From Zantedeschia hybrid cultivar (taxonomy: Eukaryota; Streptophyta; Magnoliopsida; Alismatales; Araceae), in NCBI GenBank assembly GCA_030544215.1, contig JARZZO010000011.1:54681587-54745586 (forward strand): a DNA stretch of 64,000 nt, read 5' to 3'. Position numbers and translations under genes: made by a program. A model generated the notes under the pieces. The model did no database searches, had not been told where the DNA came from, and was given only the letters and a program-made list of their open reading frames with translations. Every line of letters starts with the position of its first letter. Position 1 is the first letter of the stretch. Positions 1-9,768 of this stretch are shown here, piece by piece.

Positions 1-1249
1 GTGTATATGGAGGGGTCAGCTGAGAAAGGATACCATTATCCTTTAAGAATTGTGTGAAATTAGTACTCAAGTATTCTCCTCCTCGATCTGATCGAAAAGC
101 TTTAATACTCTTTCCTAATTGCTTCTCTACCTCATTCTTGAACTCCTTGAACTTCTCAAATACTTCCGACTTGTACTTCATTAAGTACACATAGCCGAAT
201 CTTGAGAAGTCATCGGTGAACGTGATGAAGTAAAAAAAGCCACTTTTGGCTTGGGTGGACATTGGACCACATACATCTGAATGTATTAGTTCCAAAATGT
301 CCTTGGCACGTTCTCCATGTCCAGTAAATAGAGATGTTGCCATCTTACCCATAAGGCAGGATTCACATGTTGCAAACGATTCATAATTGAATGCAGTTAA
401 GTAACCATGCTTATGCAACTTTTGCAACCTACTTTCGCCAATGTGCCCAAGTCTACAATGCCGCATGTAGGCTTGGTTCACACAATTCTTGCTCTTCTTA
501 AGAGCATTATCAATTTGAAGATTGTAATAAGAAACATCTAAAAGATATAGACCGTTGACTAAAGATGCCGAAGCTATTTATTTATTACCATAATAAATCG
601 AACAACTTCTATTCTCAATAGTCAACTTATATCCTATCTTGTCCAAACAAGATATTGATATGATGTTCTTTATTATGCTAGGAACATAATAACAATCTTC
701 TAATAGTAAGGCGTCTCCCGATGGAAGCCTGAGGTTTGCTGTCCCAACAACAATCGCCGCAACTTTTGCGCCGTTTCCTAGCCTCAATTCCACCTCGCCT
801 TGTCTCAGCTTGCACTTACTTGTCAGCATCTGTGCATCATGACAGATATGAGAAGCACATCCGGTATCCAATACCCAAGATGTGGAATCTCTAACTGACA
901 AGTTGATATCTATCATATAGATATCTGAAGCTTCAGACAGCTTCACTCTTCCATGAGCTTTATCATGAAGGAACTCCTTGCAGTTCCTCTTCCAGTGACC
1001 ATACTGCTTATAGTAGAAGCAATCACCCTTCACTACTCTTTTGCCTTTATCTTTCGATCTTTTATCGATAGCTATCATCTCTGCGTCAAGAGCATCCAAT
1101 GCCGGTTCAGCAGGAGGATCAACTCCAAGGACATAGCCAATGTGTTCAGATCTGAAGACATTCTTCAGGTTTCTGAACCAATCCGAGTAGTACAGGCTAG
1201 TCAAACATTTGGCATCAAGTATGCCACGGAGTGGGCTATTCGACAACAT
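1..1249 (-). pseudogene. Copia element A gag-pol, internally deleted, running off the left edge
   Basis: Read on the minus strand from an ATG at 1247-1249. The first 50 codons match a copia Gag N-terminus (SDWFRNLKNVFRSEHIGYVL). The frame then jumps to the linker before the nucleocapsid, so most of the Gag core is missing although the frame stays open. The CCHC knuckle reads CFYYKQYGHWKRNC, with the second Cys replaced by Tyr. The aspartic protease motif WVLDTGCASHIC follows at about residue 125. A TAA at 578-580 interrupts pol. The same frame then continues through a GAG-pre-integrase region (RLGHIGESRL, CESCLMGK) into the integrase core, with HSDVCGPM and RSDRGGEYLS carrying two catalytic aspartates. 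The third acidic residue and all of RT/RNase H would lie left of position 1. The protein should process, integrate and copy the element, but the Gag deletion, damaged knuckle and stop make this copy non-autonomous. Confidence 0.85.
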
Positions 1250-1356
1250 TATTCCCTATAGGAGATAAGTTCTATTTTAGCAGATGTTCAAATATTAAAT
1301 ATAAAACAAGACATAGTCTTTTGTTCAAGTTTTAACTCCCACTAATTTTCGACGGA

Positions 1357-2021
1357 CTGTATAACCCTTAGTTATACAGAACGGGAGACGCTGACAGTCT
1401 CCTAGTGGGGATCAGAATCTCAATGACTTGCACTACAGCCTTGTGGATAGCACAACAAACTGTTATACAATCAAAGAGCACCCAACTCATAGGACTTACA
1501 AGTCCTTGCAATATCTGATCATAACTTCGGTCCCCAGAGATTTAATGGCCTTGTGGATAGCACAACAAACCACTAATTCTGATCTAAGCTAACCATCGTT
1601 ATGCGACGAGCATAGATTTGCATGCAGCCCTTGTGGATAGCACAACAAAGCTGCATGGTTCCTCTACCCCGATCATATAGGCATCTAATGCCATAGCCAC
1701 AGTTTCTCCTCCCAATTAAGCAGGCCTTGTGGATAGCACAACAAACCTGCCTAAAGTGATTCGAATCCTATGACTATAATGATGGTGGACCACGCGGTAA
1801 GTTCTTAACTACTCGCGTTACGGCTTAAAGTTTATCTGAGGGTATTTAGATAACTTTTATTTTGGTCTCTCCTAAGTGATAGTATAAAAATATATCGTAT
1901 ATATTTAGTAAATACTATACCTGCTTTGATTCATAATCAAAAGAAAACAATGCACCTCATACATGTTCATTAGTGTGGTCATGGATAGCACAGTGGGTTT
2001 GACTTGAGCCAACAGTCAAAC
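1357..2021 (-). repeat. Hairpin array with repeated apical motif in the copia A leader
   Basis: The 20-nt motif CTTGTGGATAGCACAACAAA (plus strand) occurs four times without change, at 1440-1459, 1550-1569, 1630-1649 and 1726-1745. It contains a small hairpin, TTGTG/CACAA around GATAG. Each copy is enclosed by arms of different sequence that pair with each other: 1428-1438 with 1460-1470 (8 of 11), 1538-1548 with 1570-1580 (9 of 11), 1621-1628 with 1650-1657 (8 of 8) and 1716-1724 with 1746-1754 (8 of 9). Further perfect hairpins lie at 1357-1379 (9 bp), 1384-1402 (6 bp), 1491-1506, 1600-1614, 1680-1692 and 1997-2021 (8 bp, beside a fifth partial motif GGATAGCACA). The cluster ends about 110 nt before the gag ATG. 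A structured RNA is inferred; no function is known to me. Confidence 0.8.
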
Positions 2022-2229
2022 GCACACACAATCTAACACAACAATTATATTAGATATCCTGTAAGCACATAGGCAAGAGATCTCCATCTTTTCACCTTCT
2101 TGGTTGCAGTTGTGGATCGTCCTCGCTCCTTCCTCGGTTGCCTCGATCAAATTACATTAATTCTAAAATTACAAGTAAATTGAAGAAGGCCTTATGACGA
2201 GTAGAAGAGAGAGGGAGGTAGAAATACAT

Positions 2230-2252
2230 CGGAGTATGAGAGAGAGAGAGAG
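2230..2252. repeat. GA-rich microsatellite in the copia A leader
   Basis: A short run of GA dinucleotides inside the stretch shared between elements A and B. The matching place in B (about 5785) has only a short GA run, so it is length-variable. Confidence 0.7.
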
Positions 2253-2592
2253 GTGCGCATACCTCTATTTATTAACAATTAATAAACAACCATACATCTA
2301 CAATCCACACAAGCCATTCATCACATAAATAATGAACTAAGTGCATATCCATAACCACGGTGTGTTTTAAATATCCCACACATGATTCAGCGCATCACAT
2401 GGCTAAAATAAAAGAGTTTTCAAAATATATAATTTTGACTTTCAAAAAGCTAGGATCCAATCAAAATTGGTGTTTGAATTTCGAAAACACTTTTAATTAA
2501 CTTAACATGCAATTAAATCAAATTTACAAGCAATAAACACACATCACATGCGCACACACTCCGAATTAATAATTCCAGATTATTCCATGCCA

Positions 2593-3103
2593 ATTAGAAC
2601 AATTCTAATAATCTAACACTTAGATTAAACCCCATTAATAATCTAACAATTAGACTATTAAAGACTAATCTAACTCTTAGATTAATCTAACAAAATTATT
2701 TAATAATTCAACATTTAAATTAATAATCAACTATAATTAATTATTAAATACTAATCTAACACTTAGATTAGCTAATTAATTTAACTCTTAAATTAATAAT
2801 TAACACTAACTAATTAATAATTAATTAATCTAACTCTTAGATTAGATAATTAAAGTTACCATTAATTTAACTATTAAATTAATGACTAACAGTAATTAAT
2901 TAAGAACTACTAATTTAACATTTAAATTAGTCATCTAAGTTAATTATTAATTTAACTCTTAAATTAACAACTAACTTAAAAATTAATTAACAATTAGTTG
3001 AAATAATAATTAATAATCTAACAGTTAGACTAATAATTATTAATCACTAATTTAACCCTTAAATTATTTTAATTAAGGTTAATTATCAGTTTAACATTTA
3101 AAC
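2593..3103 (-). repeat. Array of short AT palindromes with loop CNN
   Basis: At least a dozen inverted repeats of the form arm-TAA-CNN-TTA-arm follow one another. Examples are 2609-2627, 2666-2684, 2752-2770 and 2826-2844 (arms TAATCTAA/TTAGATTA), 2776-2796 and 2947-2967 (TTAATTTAA/TTAAATTAA), 2861-2883 (10 bp), 2909-2931 (ACTAATTTAA/TTAAATTAGT), 3048-3066 and 3089-3103 (GTTTAA/TTAAAC). An arm change on one side is matched on the other (C-G to T-A, or an added G-C pair). Imperfect copies lie at 2638-2658 and 3014-3032, and 2593-2609 has the arms in reversed order. Element B has only about three such units (6151-6165, 6180-6192, 6205-6225), so the array is expanded in A. Confidence 0.75.
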
Positions 3104-3289
3104 AAATAATTAACATTAATAAATCGGTAACTAAATGTTAATCCAAATGATTCAAAAATCATTAATAGCCCATTTAAATTAAAATTGAATAATAATTTAA
3201 CTTTCAAAAATAGTTTCGAATTTTAAATAAAATCCAATTTATATTTAAATGGGTAACTGAGGTTTTAATTAGGGGTATCAAGGGGAAAA

Positions 3290-3780
3290 TCAAATTTAGG
3301 TTCAATGGGTCTAAAGGCTGAAGGGGTTCAGCCCCATGGCCGAGCCATGGCTCAGCCCCTGCTGAGCCATGGCTCGGGTCAGGGTGCAGCCTGGTCCAGG
3401 CGCCCCTGGCCCAGTAAGGACCTGGTCCGGTTCAACCCTGGACCGGCCTTCCCCTACCCGAGCCCCTTCCCTGCAAACCCTAACCTGCAGGAGCAGCGAC
3501 GGCTGGAGTGGCAGGGGGCGCTGGCAGTCGACCTCCGGCGGTGCCCGTCCTACGCCGGCGATCGTCTCCGGCGCCGGCAACCCCCCCCCCCCGGCGCCGG
3601 TGGCTCACCGGAGATACCGGAAAACATGGCCCGAGCCCTTAATAAAACCCCCAAAAATCTGATTTTGCAGGTTCCAAACCGTATTTTGGGGCTTGATTTA
3701 GCAGCCCTCCATGGGCACTCCAGCTCCGAAAATCATACTCGGTGGACAGAGGTGACTATCACCTTGAGATCCTGAGATTC
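3290..3780. other. GC-rich block with a 16-bp perfect hairpin in the copia A leader
   Basis: An abrupt GC-rich island in AT-rich DNA. At its edge, arms 3340-3355 (CCGAGCCATGGCTCAG) and 3362-3377 (CTGAGCCATGGCTCGG) pair perfectly around a 6-nt loop, and each arm contains the palindrome GAGCCATGGCTC. Element B has a GC block in the same place with different palindromes. Open frames here are likely a composition effect and I do not call a gene. Confidence 0.7.
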
Positions 3781-4013
3781 GGCCCTCCATCCCAACGCTT
3801 GGGAAGCCCTCACGAAGTCGCCGAAAAACCCCGGTTCATCATCTCATGAAGAACACCGAAAACCCCACAGTAAAATTCAAAAAATTGCAGAAAAATAATC
3901 TAATTAACTATGCCCATCATATGAACACATATCTGACAATAAATCAAATATTTAGCATGGAATAACACATGAAATATAAATTTCGGAGACCGAAACGGGA
4001 CGAGAAACAGTGG

Positions 4014-4031
4014 AACCTGGCTCTGATACCA
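4014..4031 (-). other. Primer binding site of copia element A
   Basis: On the minus strand, one or two bases after the LTR end, the sequence reads TGGTATCAGAGCCAGGTT. This is the usual copia site complementary to the 3' end of initiator methionine tRNA. It fixes the element's orientation and the inner edge of the LTR. Confidence 0.9.
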
Positions 4032-4032
4032 C

Positions 4033-5584
4033 TGTTGGGTTCTCTCGGTTTCTCCAGATCGCTCACGCAGCGGAAAATAAAATAAAACAGCAATCCGTTT
4101 TCCCGTTTCGAAAAACAAAAATCGATTATCAGATAATCGAAGTTCTCACCGTGAGCGGATTCGAATCCGCAACCGTTCGGTTCCGTCGGTGCGACACCGC
4201 AAGTCGCGCAAGTGCCCGGCCTCTAGCGAAGTCCACGCGATCCTCCTCGCGACGGATATCCTCACGTTCCTCGATCTTCGCAGCCCACGAAACCTCCGCC
4301 AGTCGCCGCAACGATCGCCGCAACGCACGGACGATTTCCCGTCGAACGAGATTCGGAGAAGCGGCGGAGCAAATCTGGATCTGTTTGGACGCCAGAGAGA
4401 GAGAAAAACAGAGGAGGGGCGACTAGGGTTAGCAGCAGCTTGGCTTGCTCAGCCCGTTCGCTATGTTTTATACTAACCGCATAGTTTTTCATAAAAACCC
4501 CCGGTTTGTATAAAACCCACTTATTTATCCATCGCCTTGAGAATCATGTGCATGTGACCCTCTAGGCCCAAGTACTAGTCCAGTTAATGGCCCAACAAGT
4601 CCAGTGATTCCTCACTGACTTTATTAATCAATTAATAACCCTTTATTAATTAATTAATCAATCGAATTGATGTCGCACATCGAACTCGACCGGGCCTCCG
4701 ATCACGTTGGGTGCCAAGCAACACCGCGTGAACCCGGAAGGTATTGGGGTTAAGTAACCCACTCTTGGAACCTTTCCGCCGACAGTTACTGTGTAGATAT
4801 AATCCTTCATTCGTACAATGCTCTCGAGTCAACTATGGGTATGGCGAGCTATTAAACCCTAATCGGTCGACTCACTTGGATTGGATGCCGCTGATGAATA
4901 TCAGAAAACTCATTTCTCGATATTATCGTCCGCCCTGGCCAGGGACTTCCGCACATCCTTCCTAGAGCATTCTCTCTCTAAGTACCGAGAGCGAATGATT
5001 CCTTATTGACACACAATTCCCTTCGACAGTATTCCGTTGTACCCAATCCTTGGCGTATTAGAATCATGTGGCTAGAGATTCGTAAACCAAGGTCAAAGCA
5101 CAGAAGTCCACCGCCAAGGTGTCCTTAGTGTCTCAGGTCCGAGGACCATCCACGCAACTGCGACAATAGAATCAAGTTGGTTGACAGTGAGATACAATAC
5201 CATCCAGCGATTCAGTCGGATCAGTTCAGTGAACTCATTCTCCAATGAGCACCTACAGATTCGCCTTAGTGTCTCCACACAAGTGACTTATGAGATCAGT
5301 CACCCTCATCATATGAGCAGGAGTAATTTGTACTAGTCTAACCGGATATCCGATGTCCTTCTCGGATATCCTCTGACTAGGAACGATTAAGAATATGTGT
5401 GTTTAAGTGATCAGTCTCATTAGAATGATCTCATCATAATCTGATCACTATAACACATATTCACGAACTTCATTATGAAACGATAATTAATGCGATTTAC
5501 ACATAATGAATATTATGCCATTATATTAATAAATGAACGAAATTTACATAGTCAGATTGGCTTGTAGGCCACCTAAAACTAACA
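4033..5584 (-). mobile_element. 5' LTR of copia element A (1552 bp)
   Basis: On the plus strand it begins TGTTGGG next to the primer site and ends ACTAACA, giving TG...CA ends with a short imperfect inverted repeat when read on the minus strand. It aligns along its whole length with LTRs at 7099-8676 and 34782-36324, and partly with 63139-64000. A TATA box on the minus strand (GTATAAAAC, 4465-4473) would start transcription toward the leader. An 16-bp palindrome GCGGATTCGAATCCGC lies near 4153-4168. The outer end joins element B leader DNA with no other sequence between, as expected for insertion of A into B. Confidence 0.88.
4465..4473 (-). promoter_or_regulatory. TATA box of the copia A LTR
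   Basis: GTATAAAAC on the minus strand, about 430 bp before the LTR end. TATA-like sequences sit at the matching place in the other two full LTRs (TATAAAAG at 7548-7555 and TATAAAAT at 35208-35215), so U3 would be about 1.1 kb and R-U5 about 0.4 kb. Confidence 0.6.
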
Positions 5585-7098
5585 TTTATATCATGAGTCT
5601 GCAAACTCATAGATTTAATGACCTCCTTCATCTTCATATGGTTGCAGTTGTGGATCATCCTCGCTCCGTACGCAGCCGCCTCGATCAAATTACATCAAAA
5701 TTCATAATTACAAGATCATTTATAGAAGGTGGAAGCCTTAAGGCGAATACAAAGGAAAGGAGGTAGAAATACAGTGGAATATGAGAGGGAGAGGTTCGCA
5801 AACCTCTATTTATTAACAAATAATAAACCACATAATCAGATTCCACATCCACAAATTAATGCTCATCCATGACCACCATGTGTTTTAATTAAATCAAACT
5901 ATACATAAAACACCACATTAAATTGCTAATTAAAATTTTCGAAAATAAATAATTTTAGGTTTCATAAAATCAGGAACCAATCAAAATTGGATTTAGAATT
6001 TTCGAAAAGATTTCATTTAATCTTAAGCATGCTAATTTAAATCATAATTTAAACAAGCAAACTAATGCACATCAAATATGAATAATAACTGAAAATAATG
6101 ATCTAAGAATATTCCATGCATCATTTGAACACTTTAAATAATTGGAGTTAATCTAACAATTAGATCATATAAGGTTTAATCTAACATTTAGAATAAATTA
6201 ATTAAATTAACAACTTTTGTTAATTAATTAATCAAAACAAAATAAACCTTAAATAGGATCCAATTAAAAAATTGAATTTAATAACAAAAAGTAAAATCAT
6301 ATTTTACAATTAATTATCAAATCAATTAACAATTTTAATTAATGAAAAAAAATATAATTGGGTCCATAAGGGCTCAGCCCAGCTGAGCCCCTGGCTCGAG
6401 CCAGGGCCGAGCCAGGGCTCAGCCAGGGGCCTAGACCCAAGCCCGCAGGCCTAGTCCGACCCCTGGCTGGCCCTGGCTTGGACCCCTGGCCCGGGCCAGG
6501 GTCCAGCCGGGCTGGGCCCAGTCAGCGGCTAGGGTTTGCCGCCCGGCCGAGCTGCCCGAGGGTTCCCTGCATAGTAGGGAACCCGACGGCGCCTCCCCCC
6601 TTTGGGGTTCTTCTCTGGCGCCGGTCCTGGCGGCGACCGGCGACCGGACTCTGACCGCCGGCCACGGTGACCTCGCTGGCGACAACCGGCCACCGGCGGC
6701 GGCCTGAGAGGGGATCAAAATCGAGATTTTTCTCCCCAAATTTTTAGGTTTCAAAAACCCAAAAACAAAGAAGAAACCACCATGGCCGACGATCCAAAAA
6801 ACTCCAAAACACCGACAACAACCTATTGTTAAGGAGCGGAAGATCTTAGATCTTGGGGAAACACCCTTTAGATCCGTTTATAACGCCAAGAACGAGGCGT
6901 TCTTCGTCCAACAAAGAACACGACGAAATAACCCCAAAAAAATTATTTTTTTAATTTATAATTGTGATCTAATCACAACGATCATCTCATGAACATAAAT
7001 CTTTCAAGAAAATAATTACTAGTATGGATTTAATTCAAAAATCAGGATTTCAGAAACCGAAACAGCGAAAACACAGTAGAACTTGGCTCTGATTCCAC
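5585..7098 (-). other. Leader of copia element B, interrupted by element A
   Basis: The stretch from 5640 to 7098 matches 2090-4032 of element A in order (shared GA-bearing segment, AT-rich segment, GC block), and 5585-5640 still resembles 2040-2090. B's leader therefore continues into the region that in A carries the hairpin array, and is cut exactly at the outer end of A's LTR. The rest of B would lie beyond A, left of this window. The GC block (about 6360-6720) contains the perfect 18-bp palindrome CCCTGGCTCGAGCCAGGG at 6389-6406. AT hairpins occur at 6151-6165, 6180-6192 and 6205-6225. No coding region is visible. Confidence 0.7.
7081..7097 (-). other. Primer binding site of copia element B
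   Basis: Minus-strand TGGAATCAGAGCCAAGT, a one-base variant of the initiator-Met site of element A (TGGTATCAGAGCCAGG), directly next to the LTR end. Confidence 0.75.
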
Positions 7099-8676
7099 CG
7101 TTGGGATCGCTGTGTCAGAATTCGACCGAAAAACGCAGCGGGATAAAATATTTCGGGATCGGATCCATCCTGTTTCGATCAACAAAATAAGACCGGAGTA
7201 AATCAGATTTACCTTGTGCGGATTCGAATCCGCATTCGTTTTCCGGTTCCGGAGTGATGCCGCAAGCCGCGCAGGTGTCCGGCCTCTAGTAGTATCTACG
7301 CGATTCTCCTCGCGATAGATTGTCTTCGCCTCCTCGCTCGATACGGCATTCGTAGATCCTGTCTGGCTACGCGTAATCCGCCGCGACATACGAATTTGGA
7401 ATCTCCTGTCGGACGGAAAGCGGAGCAGTCTGGAGTCAAAGCGGAGCCTCTAGATGGCCGCCTCGTGTCGCACGCCCAGTAGAGAGGAGAGAGAGAAAAA
7501 GAACGACGGCTAGGTTTGGGTTGTTGGCCCCCGACGTAGTATCCGTTCTTTTATAATAAGCATGTTTGCGATTTTTCGTAAAAATCCAGACTTATCCGAA
7601 ATCCTGTCGGATTATCCATCGACTTGAAAACTTTTTGCGTGTGACCCTCTAGGCCCAATTATCAGTCCAGTTAATAACCCATTAAGCCCAGTAACTCTTT
7701 ACGGATCTACTGAATTAATTAATATTCTTATATTTAATTAATCAACCGAATTTAATATCCCACAATAAATTCGGACGAGCTTCCGATCACGTTGGATGCC
7801 AAGCAACATCGCGTGATCCTGGATAGCACTGGGGTTATCGCAACCCTCTATTAGAACCTTTCCGTCAACGATTACCGCACGGATATAATCCTTCATCCGT
7901 ATAATGTTTCCGAATCGACGTAGGGTATGATTTCCTGTTAAACCCTAGCCGGTCGATTCATTTGAATTAGATGCCACTAATCTATATCAGATAACTCTTT
8001 ATCTGATATAGAATCCGCCCTGGCCAAGGACTTAAGCGTATCATTCCCGGAACATTCTCTCTCAAACTACCGAGAGCGGATGATCTCGTATTGAACACAC
8101 AATTACCTTCGAGGACATTTCCCTGAACCCGATCACTTGACTTATTGATAACCCATAGTTAGGAATTCGTTAGTCAATGTCAAACTTCAGAAACTTACCA
8201 ACAATATATCTTTGGCGTCTCAAGTCTAAAGATCATCTACGTAACCGTGACAAAAGAATCGAGTTGGTTAATAGTGAGGTGTTTACCATCCAGCGATTCA
8301 TAATCAGATCAATTCAGTTAACTCATTTGTCAATGAGCACCTACAGGACCAGCATAGTATCTCCACACAAGTGACTTATAGGATCAGTCACCTTCATCAT
8401 ATGAGCTGAAGTAACTTATACTAGTCTATCCAGATGTTTGATGTCCTTCTCAAATATCCTATGACTAGAAATAATTAAGAACATGTGTTTATAAACTTTC
8501 GGTTCCGTAATTATGATCTTAACATAATCCGAAGATTATTGCATATGTTCATGAACTTCATTGTGATACGATAAATATGGATCGAATTAATTATACACAA
8601 TGAATTAATATCCTTTATTAATAAACTGAATCAATACATAGTATCGGATTGACTTTGAGACCATCTAATACTAACA
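7099..8676 (-). mobile_element. 5' LTR of copia element B (1578 bp)
   Basis: Full-length relative of the LTR at 4033-5584 but clearly more diverged from it than the solo LTR at 34782 is. It starts CGTTGGG on the plus strand (decayed TG) and ends CTAACA. It retains a TATA box (7548-7555, minus) and the 18-bp palindrome TGCGGATTCGAATCCGCA near 7217-7234. Its outer end is one base from the gypsy insertion point, and four of its terminal bases (AACA) form part of the gypsy target duplication. Confidence 0.85.
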
Positions 8677-8677
8677 C
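8673..8677. repeat. Target-site duplication of the gypsy element, left copy
   Basis: AACAC directly before the 5' LTR. The identical AACAC follows the 3' LTR at 21430-21434. The perfect 5-bp match confirms both outer boundaries. Confidence 0.9.
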
Positions 8678-9732
8678 TGATGAGGCAGAATCCGATTCGG
8701 CCCATTAGAGCAGGCCCAAACCCCGTTCAGCCCAACAGCAGCAGTATCAGGCCCTCCGGGAGCCTCCAGCCCATCAGCGGCCCAGCAGCCCTCGGCCCCA
8801 TAAGCGGCACCGTCACTCCCGGCCCATCAGGCTTCGGCCCGTCCGCGGCCCATCAGCCTAAGGCCCGGGAACAGCACGGCAGCCCAAGGCCCAGCAGGCT
8901 TCGGCCCATCAGCGGCCCAACCCCCTTCGGCCCGATAGCCGAGTCCGGCCCACTCCGGTGGCGGATCAGGCACTATGGCGGTTTACCAGTAAGCCCAGAC
9001 ATAGTCCTATATCGGCTACCACCGTTAACCAACCTCTATCCTCTGCTATAAATACACCGCTATTTATTGTCAAAGGTATGCAACTCTTTGCCTCCGAGAC
9101 CCTTAAGGACTACGGTCCAAATAGCATTAAAGCTACTTCTTGCCTTCTGAATCGAATCATCTTCAGAAGCTAACTTGACCGTCGGAGGGAGTTCCTAAGG
9201 GCCAGAGTCCGGGACTCCTGCTGACCGATCTTTCTTCTTCTTTCCCTCCTGCAGGAGCTCGGTTCGAATCATCGCCGACCTTCCCGAGTCGGTCTCGGCC
9301 GCCGACCTCGGACTCCTCTCCCTGGTCTCGACGCCGTACGACGGCTGCCCTGCGACAGGAGACTCGGCCCCGCGCTGTCCCCTCGTCCGGCAAAAGAGCT
9401 GTTGGGCTCACTATCCAAGAGCAAGCCGAGTCCGAGACCCTTCCGGCCTCAGACCGTCGGCTTCGGCTTCATCGCCTGTCGACAGTACAGCCAGAAGGAA
9501 CATCATCCGCGCCGCCCCTTCGCCCGCCGAAGGAGCCTCGGCCCCGACTTCCCGGAGGCGAGCCTGCACCGACCGAAGCGCCCTTCGGCCTTCGGACCCT
9601 CGTCTTCGCCTCCGCCTCTTCGGCCTTCCGGATCCCCGTCGGGCCTCAGTAATACCGATCCGAACCGGCTTCGGATCCCCTTCTTCGGGTTCCAGCATCG
9701 GAATCCGGTCGTGATAGATCCAGTCTACATCA
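8678..9732 (+). repeat. 5' LTR of the gypsy element (1055 bp)
   Basis: Begins TGATGAGGCAG and ends CTACATCA. It is rich in repeated GGCCCA and TCGGCCC words in the first 300 bp. It contains a TATA box at 9047-9054 and is almost identical to 20373-21429. Confidence 0.93.
9047..9054 (+). promoter_or_regulatory. TATA box of the gypsy 5' LTR
   Basis: TATAAATA in the context CTGCTATAAATACACC, the standard plant form. It is repeated at 20741-20748 in the 3' LTR. Transcription would begin about 30 bp downstream and read gag-pol. Confidence 0.75.
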
Positions 9733-9734
9733 CG

Positions 9735-9752
9735 TGGCGCCGTCTGTGGGAA
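9735..9752 (+). other. Primer binding site of the gypsy element
   Basis: TGGCGCCGTCTGTGGGAA, two bases after the LTR end. It begins with the obligatory TGG complementary to a tRNA CCA end and matches the site form usual in Tat-type elements. I cannot assign the tRNA with certainty. Confidence 0.8.
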
Positions 9753-9768
9753 ACCAACAAAACAAGTC

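Larger units (their letters stand above)
1250..4032 (-). other. 5' untranslated leader of copia element A
   Basis: This lies between the primer binding site (4014-4031) and the gag ATG (1249) on the minus strand. It is unusually long for a copia leader, at 2.8 kb. In transcript order it has a short unique stretch (4009-3780), a GC-rich block (3780-3290), an AT-rich palindrome array (3103-2593), a stretch shared with element B (about 2280-2090) and a hairpin-rich stretch (2021-1357). No coding potential is convincing. The GC block is open in several frames only because of its composition. Positions 2090-4032 align by eye with 5640-7098 of element B, so the leader is a family property rather than a captured fragment. 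Confidence 0.75.

Noticed and set aside
3305..3775. Open frames in the GC-rich leader block
   Set aside because: Overlapping frames on both strands are open because of GC-rich composition. The block is leader DNA shared in position with element B and has no domain.
4150..4170. tRNA gene suggested by a GATTCGAATCC B box
   Set aside because: No A box, acceptor stem or cloverleaf around it. The motif is part of a palindrome in a copia LTR.
8671..8690. CTGATGAG resembling a hammerhead ribozyme core
   Set aside because: It spans the junction of copia LTR B and the gypsy LTR. The second gypsy LTR reads TGTGATGAGG, and no GAAA core with stems follows.
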